Assembly: GCA_017646545.1 (NCBI GenBank)
Contig: JAGCMI010000118.1
Location: forward strand, 1-12,956
DNA length: 12,956 bases
Origin: Oscillospiraceae bacterium
GTDB taxonomy: Bacteria > Bacillota > Clostridia > Oscillospirales > Oscillospiraceae
Direction of reading: 5' to 3'
Positions 7,449 to 12,956 of this stretch are shown here, in pieces; positions within the stretch are counted from its first letter, which is position 1, and each line of letters opens with the position of its first letter. A program made the translations under genes and the position numbers. The notes below the pieces were generated by a model. That model ran no database searches, was not told where the DNA came from, and worked only from the letters and a program-made list of their open reading frames with translations.

Positions 7449-7492
7449 GGAGAAAATCAACATAGCTGGTACTTTGTGAAAGGCGGTATTCT

Positions 7493-8359
7493 ATGCTGAC
7501 GAGAGAGCAATTCCAACAAAAAATCGCAAGCGGTGTGCACATCCTCGATGGTGCCACCGGCTCCAATCTCCGGGCCATGGGCATGCCCAACGGATACCGG
7601 ACAGAATTGTGGGTGTTTGAGCATCCCCATATTCTGCAGAATCTGCAGCGGCAGTATGCCGAGGCCGGCAGCCAGATCATTTTTGCTCCCACCTTTCAGG
7701 CACAACCCATTGCCCTGCAGGAGATTGGTTTGGAAAACGAAACGGAGCAAGTCAATGCCCGTTTGGTGGCGCTGACCCGGGAGGCTGCACCCGACTGTTT
7801 GATTGCCGGCGACATCACTACCCTATCTGCCTTCTGCGATAGTTGGAACCCAGAAAATATGGATCTGCTGGTGGCCAACTATCGACGACAGATTCGAGGC
7901 TTGATTGACGGCGGTGTGGATATTTTGGGTGCGGAGACCCTGCTGTACCCCAACGAAGCGGAAGCAATATTGATCGCTGCGGAGTTGGAAGGCGCAGGCG
8001 CCATGATGTACTCCTTCACCATGCAAAGTGACGGCAGTTTGTTCTCCGGCATGGACGCAGGTCCCGTTCTGAGGGAATTGGAACGCAGCGGTGCAGCTGC
8101 GGTAGGCTTCAACTGTGTGGCTGCTGACGCAATGACCCCCGGTTTGGTGGCCAAGCTGCGGCGGTATGTGAAGATCCCGCTGATCTGCAAGCCAAATGGC
8201 GGCATGCCGGTTATCGGTGATGACGGAATTGCCCGCTATGATATGACCCCTGCCGATTTTGGGAAGGTCATTGCCGATTGCGAGCAGATGGGCGCCACCT
8301 TACTGGGCGGCTGCTGCGGCACGACCCCTGCCCATATTGGAGCAATCACAAATCGCTAA
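7493..8359 (+). CDS. Homocysteine S-methyltransferase family protein
   Basis: A 288-residue stand-alone homocysteine-binding barrel of the family that includes MmuM, BHMT and the N-terminal module of MetH; it transfers a methyl group to homocysteine to make methionine. The zinc-binding cysteines are present: Cys208 in VGFNCV and Cys274-Cys275 in GGCCGTTPAHI. The N-terminal LDGATGSNL and the GAETLLYPNEAEA segment are also typical. The ATG is preceded by AAAGGCGG. The methyl donor is uncertain. It could be S-methylmethionine or a similar donor (as in MmuM), or the protein could be one half of a split cobalamin-dependent methionine synthase, whose N-terminal module it resembles; no folate- or cobalamin-binding gene lies in the window to decide. 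The gene is monocistronic, with its own promoter and terminator. Confidence 0.92.
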   Translation: MLTREQFQQKIASGVHILDGATGSNLRAMGMPNGYRTELWVFEHPHILQNLQRQYAEAGSQIIFAPTFQAQPIALQEIGLENETEQVNARLVALTREAAPDCLIAGDITTLSAFCDSWNPENMDLLVANYRRQIRGLIDGGVDILGAETLLYPNEAEAILIAAELEGAGAMMYSFTMQSDGSLFSGMDAGPVLRELERSGAAAVGFNCVAADAMTPGLVAKLRRYVKIPLICKPNGGMPVIGDDGIARYDMTPADFGKVIADCEQMGATLLGGCCGTTPAHIGAITNR

Positions 8360-8364
8360 AAAAC

Positions 8365-8394
8365 AAAGGTGCCGATCATTTCGGCACCTTTTTA
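8365..8394 (+). terminator. Terminator of the homocysteine methyltransferase gene
   Basis: A perfect 11-base stem (8365-8375 with 8381-8391), 5-base loop and a T run, starting six bases after the stop codon. Confidence 0.93.
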
Positions 8395-8411
8395 TTACGG
8401 CTTTTCTATGT

Positions 8412-8441
8412 TTCGACATTTTTGTTGCGAAAAATGTCGAA
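8412..8441. promoter_or_regulatory. 12-base-arm inverted repeat with two Spo0A-box sequences
   Basis: Perfect 12-base arms (8412-8423 and 8430-8441) around a 6-base centre. The outer seven bases of each arm read TGTCGAA pointing outward, which is exactly the consensus 0A box bound by phosphorylated Spo0A. The centre overlaps the -35 box of the following gene and the right arm fills part of its spacer, so a bound protein would touch RNA polymerase. A different dimeric regulator could also use such a site. Confidence 0.6.
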
Positions 8442-8453
8442 TTATGGTATCAT
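8425..8453 (+). promoter_or_regulatory. Promoter of the membrane-fused E2-like gene
   Basis: TTGCGA (8425-8430), a 17-base spacer and TATCAT (8448-8453). The predicted transcript start falls near 8460, only a couple of bases before the likely ATG at 8462. Confidence 0.65.
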
Positions 8454-8461
8454 GTTTATGT

Positions 8462-9907
8462 ATGGAAAGAAGAATTCATTTGTATGTCAGCCGCAAAAAT
8501 GTGCTGACATGGCTGATGGCGCTGTGCCTGGTCGGCTCGGCAGTGGCCCGCATTGCGATTCCCTGTGTGAAAGGGACATGGGATCAGCTTCAAGTGTGGA
8601 GCCAAATCGTTCTGCCAGTAGCAGCCACCTTGCTGTATGTGCTCATCGCCCTCATCAACGGAAAGGAAATGTTCTACAAGACCGCCTTCCCCGTACTCCT
8701 GATGGGTATTTATTACGCGATCCAACCTCACAGCATTATTGGTAACAATCCCCTGCAGCTGGGTATGTATTATACCTGCATCGCTTTTTTCTGCATTTTG
8801 TACACGATGATCGTCAGCGGATGGATCCGCTATCCCTGGTTGCTGCCGCTGATGCTGCTGGGTCCCATTGCCGCTGTGATCTATGCCCATGACCACTATT
8901 TGTTTGTCGAGATGCTCAGCAGCTATTATGACCCCTCCAGAAGCACCCTGCTGAAAGTGTTGCCGGAATATCTGCTCTTTGGCGGTGTATTCTTCCTGGC
9001 TTTGGGGTTGAAGGTTTCCAGCGACGGCAAGTATCATCCCACCTGGGGAGACCGCAACGATGGCCGCAGAATCCGTACGCTGGCTCCTATGGCGCAGATC
9101 ACCTCCTATTTCCAATGGGAGCGCAATATCTGTTCTAACTTCTTTGAAGAGTCCTTTGAAATCACCCATGTGGACCGCTACATCCGCCAGAAGCGCAGAG
9201 AAGGTTTGAAAGATTTCGGCATCACCCATGTGCTGCTGGCCGCCTATGTACGAGGCGTTGCAAAATATCCCCAGCTGAACCGCTTCATCAACGGCCAGAA
9301 AGTGTATTCCCGCGGTGAGGACATTCAGTACTGCATGGTCATCAAGAAAGAAATGAATGTGGACTCCCCCGACACCTCCATCAAGGTACATTTGAATCCC
9401 CGGGATACGGCGGAAGATGTCTACCACAAGCTCAATGCCGCTGTAGAAAAAGTGAAGGCCACCCGTGAACTGGACTCCAATCTGGATGCACTGATCATGA
9501 CGCTGAATCTGATCCCCAGCATCGTTTTGAAATTTGTGGTGTGGCTGCTGAAATTCCTGGATTATTTCGGTCTGCTGCCCAAGTTCCTGCTGGAATTGAG
9601 CCCCTTCCATGGTAGCTTGTTCTTCACCTCCATGGGCAGTCTGGGCATTCCTCCCATCTACCACCATCTGTACGACTTCGGCAACTTGCCCGTCTTTGGT
9701 GCGTTCGGCATGAAGCGCAAGGCCCTGGAAGTGGTGGAGGATGGCAGCGTAGCACAGCGCAAGTATGTGGACATTAAATTTGTGCTGGACGAGCGTATTT
9801 GCGACGGTTATTACTACGCCACCTTCTTTAAGTACTACAAGCGCCTGCTGGCTCACCCTGAAGTGTTGGACAATCCCCCCGATGAGGTTGTGCAGGATAT
9901 TCCCTAA
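8462..9907 (+). CDS. Membrane protein fused to a 2-oxoacid dehydrogenase E2-like acyltransferase domain
   Basis: About 481 residues. The first 185 or so hold six predicted membrane helices (about 13-33, 43-63, 68-86, 97-119, 120-140, 158-181). Residues about 205-478 resemble the catalytic domain of E2 acyltransferases and chloramphenicol acetyltransferase: FEITHVDRYIRQKRREG, THVLLAAYVRGVAKYPQLNRFI, FFTSMGSLG, and the closing FVLDERICDGYY. There is no lipoyl domain and no peripheral-subunit-binding domain. The catalytic histidine of the family's HRxxDG-type motif is Glu444 here, with Asp448-Gly449 kept, so ordinary acyl transfer is doubtful. An extra hydrophobic segment (about 342-380) interrupts the domain. 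The start is uncertain: the ATG at 8462 has no Shine-Dalgarno site and lies at the predicted transcript start, while TTG at 8480 has a weak GGAAAG. It may be a membrane acyltransferase or a catalytically dead scaffold; no pyruvate dehydrogenase genes are nearby. Confidence 0.85.
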   Translation: MERRIHLYVSRKNVLTWLMALCLVGSAVARIAIPCVKGTWDQLQVWSQIVLPVAATLLYVLIALINGKEMFYKTAFPVLLMGIYYAIQPHSIIGNNPLQLGMYYTCIAFFCILYTMIVSGWIRYPWLLPLMLLGPIAAVIYAHDHYLFVEMLSSYYDPSRSTLLKVLPEYLLFGGVFFLALGLKVSSDGKYHPTWGDRNDGRRIRTLAPMAQITSYFQWERNICSNFFEESFEITHVDRYIRQKRREGLKDFGITHVLLAAYVRGVAKYPQLNRFINGQKVYSRGEDIQYCMVIKKEMNVDSPDTSIKVHLNPRDTAEDVYHKLNAAVEKVKATRELDSNLDALIMTLNLIPSIVLKFVVWLLKFLDYFGLLPKFLLELSPFHGSLFFTSMGSLGIPPIYHHLYDFGNLPVFGAFGMKRKALEVVEDGSVAQRKYVDIKFVLDERICDGYYYATFFKYYKRLLAHPEVLDNPPDEVVQDIP

Positions 9908-9912
9908 GGATC

Positions 9913-9946
9913 AAACACCGGTGCTGTTTGCACCGGTGTTTTCTTT
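9913..9946 (+). terminator. Terminator of the E2-like gene
   Basis: A perfect 12-base GC-rich stem (9913-9924 with 9930-9941), 5-base loop, then a T-rich tail. It separates this gene from the birA promoter, which begins at 9955. Confidence 0.93.
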
Positions 9947-9954
9947 TGGAATGC

Positions 9955-9983
9955 TTGCCATTTCTGTTTCGGCATGGTACACT
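9955..9983 (+). promoter_or_regulatory. Promoter of birA
   Basis: TTGCCA (9955-9960), a 17-base spacer and TACACT (9978-9983), giving a leader of about 20 bases. No dyad resembling a biotin operator is visible around it. Confidence 0.65.
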
Positions 9984-10010
9984 AAGAAAAAATGGAAAGG
10001 ATCATTTTCC

Positions 10011-10790
10011 GTGCTTGCTGAAATACAAAAATATCTGTCAATGCACCCTTGGCGGGATACAATTGAATATTTTGAATGTATCGACTCCACCAACACTTAT
10101 GCCAAAAAAATGGCGATGCAGGGTGCTGCAGAAGGCACCGTGATCATTGCCGGGCAGCAAACCGGTGGCCGGGGACGGCTGGGACGCAGCTTCTCCTCCC
10201 CCGCCGGAATGGGCATCTATCTGAGTGTCATTCTGCGTCCCGGCTGTCGTCCGGAAGAGCTGATGCACCTGACCTGCGCCACCGGTGTGGCCGCGGCAAA
10301 AGCCATTGGCAGACCCGCCACGGGAATCAAATGGACCAACGATCTGGTACTGGGCAAGCGGAAGTTGGGCGGCATTTTGACGGAATTGTCTGTTGATCCG
10401 ACCAAAGGCATCGTGGATTGGGCGGTGGTGGGCATCGGCATTAACTGCTGCCAGAAGCCCTGGCAATTTCCGGAAGAAATACGGGATATGGCCTGCTCTC
10501 TTGGAATGGATTGGCAGGATGTGCCCTGGCTGATCGCAGATCTGATTATTGCACTGCAGCAGATGCGCCAGGAGCTATTTACCGGCAAGGCAGAAATTAT
10601 GGCGCAATTCCGCCGGCGATGCGTAACCATCGGCAGCGAGATCTCCATCCTGCGGGGCGAAAATGTGATGCATGCCAGAGCCATTGGTGTGGATGATGCG
10701 GGCGGTTTGCAAGTAGTATATTCCGATGGGAAACAAGAAACCGTAACATCGGGTGAAGTGAGCATCCGGGGCATGTACGGATATTTGTAA
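10011..10790 (+). CDS. birA: Biotin--[acetyl-CoA-carboxylase] ligase, class I (no DNA-binding domain)
   Basis: Activates biotin with ATP to biotinyl-AMP and attaches it to the carrier lysine of carboxylases. A GTG start at 10011 is chosen because AAAGGA lies 9 bases upstream and the family's N-terminal IDSTN motif (24-28) falls at the right distance; the frame is open far upstream, but that stretch overlaps the preceding gene. The product of 259 residues contains the nucleotide and biotin site GRGRLGR (53-59), KWTNDLVLGKRKLGG (107-121) with the catalytic Lys118, VVGIGINC, and the C-terminal SH3-like domain ending in TVTSGEVSIRG. It has no N-terminal helix-turn-helix, so unlike E. coli BirA it cannot act as its own biotin repressor. 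No hairpin terminator follows, so some transcription may continue into the cysteine-rich gene. Confidence 0.96.
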   Translation: MLAEIQKYLSMHPWRDTIEYFECIDSTNTYAKKMAMQGAAEGTVIIAGQQTGGRGRLGRSFSSPAGMGIYLSVILRPGCRPEELMHLTCATGVAAAKAIGRPATGIKWTNDLVLGKRKLGGILTELSVDPTKGIVDWAVVGIGINCCQKPWQFPEEIRDMACSLGMDWQDVPWLIADLIIALQQMRQELFTGKAEIMAQFRRRCVTIGSEISILRGENVMHARAIGVDDAGGLQVVYSDGKQETVTSGEVSIRGMYGYL

Positions 10791-10816
10791 ACTTTTATTG
10801 ATGGGCAAATTCGCTG

Positions 10817-10845
10817 TTGCTTTTTCCCAAGTTTTTGGTTATAAT
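10817..10845 (+). promoter_or_regulatory. Strong promoter of the cysteine-rich protein gene
   Basis: TTGCTT (10817-10822), a 17-base spacer and a perfect TATAAT (10840-10845). The leader is about 30 bases and ends in a full AGGAGG site. Confidence 0.82.
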
Positions 10846-10883
10846 AACATTATGTAAAAAATACTTATTCAGGAGGTACTTTT

Positions 10884-11264
10884 ATGAAGACTTTTACTAT
10901 CATCGCTAAGGTTGTTGCCGCTCTGGCAGCTGTTGCCGGCATCGTTTATGTGGTTGCTACCTACGGCGACAAGATCGTTGCTTGGGCTAAGAAGCTGCTG
11001 GGCAAGGGCTGCTGCTGTTGCACCGATTGCGAGTGCGCTGACTGCGAGTGCAACGAAAACGGCGAGTGCACTTGCGAGTGCGAGTGCGAGGATTGCGACT
11101 GCGAGTGCTGCGATTGCGAAGACGACGAGTGCGAGTGCGAGTGTGAGTGCGACGACGAAGAGTGCGAGTGCGAAGAGGGCGAGTGCTGCTGCGGTCACTG
11201 CCACTGCGAAGAAGAAGCCGCTGAGGAAGTTGTCGAAGCTGCTGAGAAGGATTTCGAGGCCTAA
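10884..11264 (+). CDS. Membrane-anchored, extremely cysteine-rich acidic protein (novel)
   Basis: A 126-residue protein of no family I recognise. Residues about 6-26 form one hydrophobic helix, followed by a basic amphipathic stretch (Lys30, 36, 37, 41). Residues 43-108 are a low-complexity block holding 28 cysteines in 66 positions, almost all spaced as CxC or CC, with Glu and Asp as the main fillers and a GHCHC end carrying two histidines. The tail is acidic and helical. Thirteen Glu-Cys dipeptides occur. The composition resembles a metallothionein or other soft-metal binder, but no described fold can be claimed. The lysines after the helix suggest that the cysteine block faces the cytoplasm. 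The reading frame is fixed by AGGAGG 7 bases before the ATG, by the promoter and by the terminator 12 bases after the stop; all are strong, so high expression is expected. Confidence 0.88.
   Translation: MKTFTIIAKVVAALAAVAGIVYVVATYGDKIVAWAKKLLGKGCCCCTDCECADCECNENGECTCECECEDCDCECCDCEDDECECECECDDEECECEEGECCCGHCHCEEEAAEEVVEAAEKDFEA
11029..11205 (+). repeat. GAGTGC-type hexamer repeat inside the cysteine-rich gene
   Basis: The codon pair GAG-TGC occurs twelve times, plus once as GAG-TGT, partly in uninterrupted runs (near 11068-11083 and 11128-11151). Of 28 cysteine codons, 26 are TGC. This near-identity at DNA level suggests growth by slippage or recombination and makes length variation between strains likely. 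Confidence 0.75.
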
Positions 11265-11276
11265 TTTTTGATGTGC

Positions 11277-11315
11277 AAAACCCGGAAGAGCATTGCTCTT
11301 CCGGGTTTTCTTTAT
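11277..11315 (+). terminator. Terminator of the cysteine-rich gene, possibly bidirectional
   Basis: A 15-base perfect stem (11277-11291 with 11295-11309) with a 3-base loop and a T-rich tail on the plus strand. On the minus strand four T residues follow, so it probably also ends the converging transporter transcript, whose stop is at 11323. Confidence 0.92.
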
Positions 11316-11322
11316 TTGACCA

Positions 11323-12534
11323 TCAATGCGACAGCACAAACTCTTTCGTTCGGGGATGGAAGCACATCCAAAGCATGGGCAGCAGGGACAGCACACCGCC
11401 TGCAACAAACACAAGATACAGAGGGAATACTTCACCCAACAGGCCATAAACCAGTGCCGACACCGCCGACCCGCCCACAGATGCAGACTGCATAAAGCCC
11501 AGGATCGCGCCCCGGTTTTCCTCCGGCAGCGCCAGCATTAATGAAGCATTAAAAACGGTATTGCCGACGCAATTGAGAAAAGCTGCCATGGCAGCAAAAA
11601 TGCATAACGGAACAAATCGGACAGAACAGTAACCCAGCACAAAGCACAGGACAGAGCCGGAAAAGCCCAGCGCCATCATCCAAAAACGGACCTTGGGGGT
11701 CAGCTTTGCGATGCCCAACAGCAGAACACAAACCAGGGTGGCTGCCGTCCACACAGACATGAGATAACCATACTGCTCGACGGAAAAACCCTTTTCCACA
11801 CAGAACGGCAAAATCAGCGTCAGCGGTCCTGCGCCCAAAAGATTTAAGACCAAGGCGCTGGGAACGAAAATTCGCATAAAAGCATCAGCAAAAACAGATT
11901 TTACCGCCTGCTTGGAGTCCGACAGAACACCTTTCACGGTCACCGGCGCGCCCTGTTGGACCGTTTTCGGCACGTGAATAAACAGTTCTGAAAATGCAGA
12001 ATAGAGATTGCTGATGCCATTGATCACCACAATCAGCGGAACACCAAAGAAGGCCACCAGCACACCGCTAAAGGCATTGCCGCCTAACTGGATCAGTCCC
12101 AACACGCCGGAATGGATGGATTGTCCCTGCACCATATCCTTATGCGGGATAATATCAATCATCAGGGTGCTGACCGCCGGATTATAGAACACGGTGCCGA
12201 AGGCAGCTAAAAATGCGGCCACCAAAACACCCGGCACATTAAGTTTGTCCATATAGGCCAATGCGCCCACCGTCAGCATGATGACGCCCTGCAGCACATC
12301 CATACCCACCATCACCCATTTGCGGTTGCACTTATCGACAATACTGCCGGAAAACGGTGAAAGAAACATGGTCACAAACATAGAAATAGCAGACATGACG
12401 CCCATCAGCGCACTGGAACCGGTTTTTTCATACACCCAAAAGCCAATGGCCACGCTGCACATCAAATCACCGATGGAACTAACTGCATTTGCCTGCAGCA
12501 GCAGGATAAAATCTTTATTCCAAAGTTTCTTCAT
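11323..12534 (-). CDS. Major facilitator superfamily transporter (exporter-like)
   Basis: A 403-residue inner-membrane transporter with about twelve hydrophobic segments, the normal length for the superfamily. The N-terminus (NKDFILLLQANAVSSIGD) and the loop between helices 2 and 3 (SGSIVDKCNRKWVMVGMD, the motif A region with acidic and basic residues) match the MFS_3/EntS-like group, whose members mostly export drugs, siderophores or other small molecules by proton exchange. A central cytoplasmic loop near residue 200 (VPKTVQQGAPVTVKG...SDSKQAVK) joins the two halves. The ATG has GAGGAGG 7 bases upstream. It has its own promoter and converges on the cysteine-rich gene. The substrate cannot be told; no regulator or biosynthetic genes adjoin it. 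Confidence 0.93.
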   Translation of the reverse strand: MKKLWNKDFILLLQANAVSSIGDLMCSVAIGFWVYEKTGSSALMGVMSAISMFVTMFLSPFSGSIVDKCNRKWVMVGMDVLQGVIMLTVGALAYMDKLNVPGVLVAAFLAAFGTVFYNPAVSTLMIDIIPHKDMVQGQSIHSGVLGLIQLGGNAFSGVLVAFFGVPLIVVINGISNLYSAFSELFIHVPKTVQQGAPVTVKGVLSDSKQAVKSVFADAFMRIFVPSALVLNLLGAGPLTLILPFCVEKGFSVEQYGYLMSVWTAATLVCVLLLGIAKLTPKVRFWMMALGFSGSVLCFVLGYCSVRFVPLCIFAAMAAFLNCVGNTVFNASLMLALPEENRGAILGFMQSASVGGSAVSALVYGLLGEVFPLYLVFVAGGVLSLLPMLWMCFHPRTKEFVLSH

Positions 12535-12559
12535 CAGATCCCTCCTCTTTCTACTTCTG

Positions 12560-12589
12560 ATTATAGCATCGGAGGATATTTAAATGCAA
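12560..12589 (-). promoter_or_regulatory. Promoter of the transporter gene
   Basis: Minus strand TTGCAT (12589-12584), an 18-base spacer and a perfect TATAAT (12565-12560), with a leader of about 20 bases. Confidence 0.75.
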
Positions 12590-12603
12590 GCAACAAATAG
12601 TTG

Positions 12604-12634
12604 AACTGCCGGCTGTAGAATACAACCGGCAGTT
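12604..12634 (-). terminator. Hairpin between pepT and the transporter gene, probable terminator
   Basis: Fourteen-base arms (12604-12617 with 12621-12634) with one G-U or C-A type mismatch and a 3-base loop, 22 bases after the pepT stop. The tail on the minus strand is only moderately T-rich; the plus-strand tail is better, although no plus-strand gene ends here. Confidence 0.65.
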
Positions 12635-12656
12635 TTGTGTTTACTTAACCAGTGGT

Positions 12657-12956
12657 TTAGCCTTCCACATGGGTCAGCAGCTGCACCAGCATCTGGGTGA
12701 TCTTCTCCATATCCTCCACCGGCACATACTCAAAGCGGCTGTGATAATTGGCGCCGCCGGTGCACAGATTGGGACAAGGCAGACCCATGTAGGAAAGACG
12801 GGCGCCATCGGTGCCGCCACGGATGGGCACGGTGACAGGCGTGATGCCAACGGCTTCCATGGCCTTCTTTGCCCGATCAACGATGAACATACAAGGCTCG
12901 ATCTTCTCACGCATGTTGAAATAGCTGTCCTTCAGATTCAGCTTGACAGTACCCTC
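12657..12956 (-). CDS. pepT: Peptidase T (tripeptidase), C-terminal part
   Basis: The last 99 residues of a zinc tripeptidase of the M20 family, which removes the N-terminal residue from tripeptides in the cytoplasm. The frame runs unbroken to the right window edge, so the start lies outside. [36 protein letters not shown] is the family's C-terminal hallmark in pieces: RGGTDG binds substrate and the histidine of NYHSRFE corresponds to the last metal ligand (His379 in the E. coli numbering I recall). The preceding NMREKI also fits. With the M29 aminopeptidase it is the second peptide-degrading enzyme in this window, though the two are not in one operon. Confidence 0.95.
   Translation of the reverse strand, partial: EGTVKLNLKDSYFNMREKIEPCMFIVDRAKKAMEAVGITPVTVPIRGGTDGARLSYMGLPCPNLCTGGANYHSRFEYVPVEDMEKITQMLVQLLTHVEG

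Noticed and set aside
8456..9856. A 466-residue minus-strand open frame opposite the E2-like gene
   Set aside because: His/Gln/Gly-rich composition is typical of antisense frames. The plus-strand protein has coherent membrane helices and an E2-like domain.
10791..10830. Possible terminator after birA
   Set aside because: Only a 4-base stem could be drawn and the T run is not placed after it, so it was not called.
11029..11205. CRISPR array or minisatellite in non-coding DNA
   Set aside because: The repeats are six bases, in frame, and encode Glu-Cys; there are no spacers.
11231..11237. TGTCGAA near the end of the cysteine-rich gene
   Set aside because: A single copy inside coding sequence with no promoter next to it.
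10912..11271. A plus-strand frame giving Ala-Ser repeats across the cysteine-rich gene
   Set aside because: It is the shifted reading of the same hexamer repeat. The AGGAGG site, promoter and terminator support the frame starting at 10884.
10869..11447. A 192-residue minus-strand open frame rich in Ala-Leu-Val, looking like a membrane protein
   Set aside because: It is the antisense image of the Cys-Glu repeat, lacks a ribosome site and promoter, and runs through a strong terminator hairpin.

Overview
The window looks like chromosomal core DNA from a Gram-positive anaerobe of the class Clostridia, probably the Oscillospirales. This is inferred from the gene families, the strong AGGAGG-type Shine-Dalgarno sites, the housekeeping promoters with mostly 17-base spacers, moderate G+C, and a pair of perfect Spo0A-box heptamers at one promoter. 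No tRNA, rRNA, insertion sequence, CRISPR array or phage gene was seen, and no gene-free gap exceeds 160 bases.

Region 1 (1-5740, minus strand) reads as one operon from a promoter at 5711-5740: hflX, a YigZ/IMPACT gene, dgt, a small four-helix membrane protein, dnaG, and a sigma-70 family gene cut by the left edge. Neighbouring genes overlap by a few bases or are 32-39 bases apart. It is a variant of the macromolecular synthesis operon (primase plus sigma factor), extended upstream by a ribosome-associated GTPase, nucleotide pool control and two less understood proteins. The sigma factor lacks region 1.1 and has changed -10 reading residues.

Region 2 (5763-7349, minus strand) holds rpmE (zinc-type ribosomal protein L31), with its own promoter, an A-tract upstream element and a terminator, and upstream of it an M29-family aminopeptidase. 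The aminopeptidase shares a 143-base divergent promoter region with a plus-strand homocysteine S-methyltransferase (7493-8359).

Region 3 (8412-11309, plus strand) has three genes. The first encodes six predicted membrane helices fused to a 2-oxoacid-dehydrogenase E2-like acyltransferase fold, in which the catalytic histidine is replaced by glutamate; a 12-base-arm inverted repeat carrying two Spo0A-box sequences overlaps its promoter. The second is a biotin-protein ligase without a DNA-binding domain. The third encodes a 126-residue membrane-anchored protein with 28 cysteines in a 66-residue Cys/Glu/Asp block, under very strong expression signals. This last gene and the E2-like fusion are the most unusual items here.

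Region 4 (11323-12956, minus strand) holds a major facilitator superfamily exporter-like gene and the C-terminal end of peptidase T, separated by a hairpin and the exporter's promoter. Most genes have a recognisable promoter, and seven of the eight promoters picked by eye have TTGC rather than TTGA at the -35 element.
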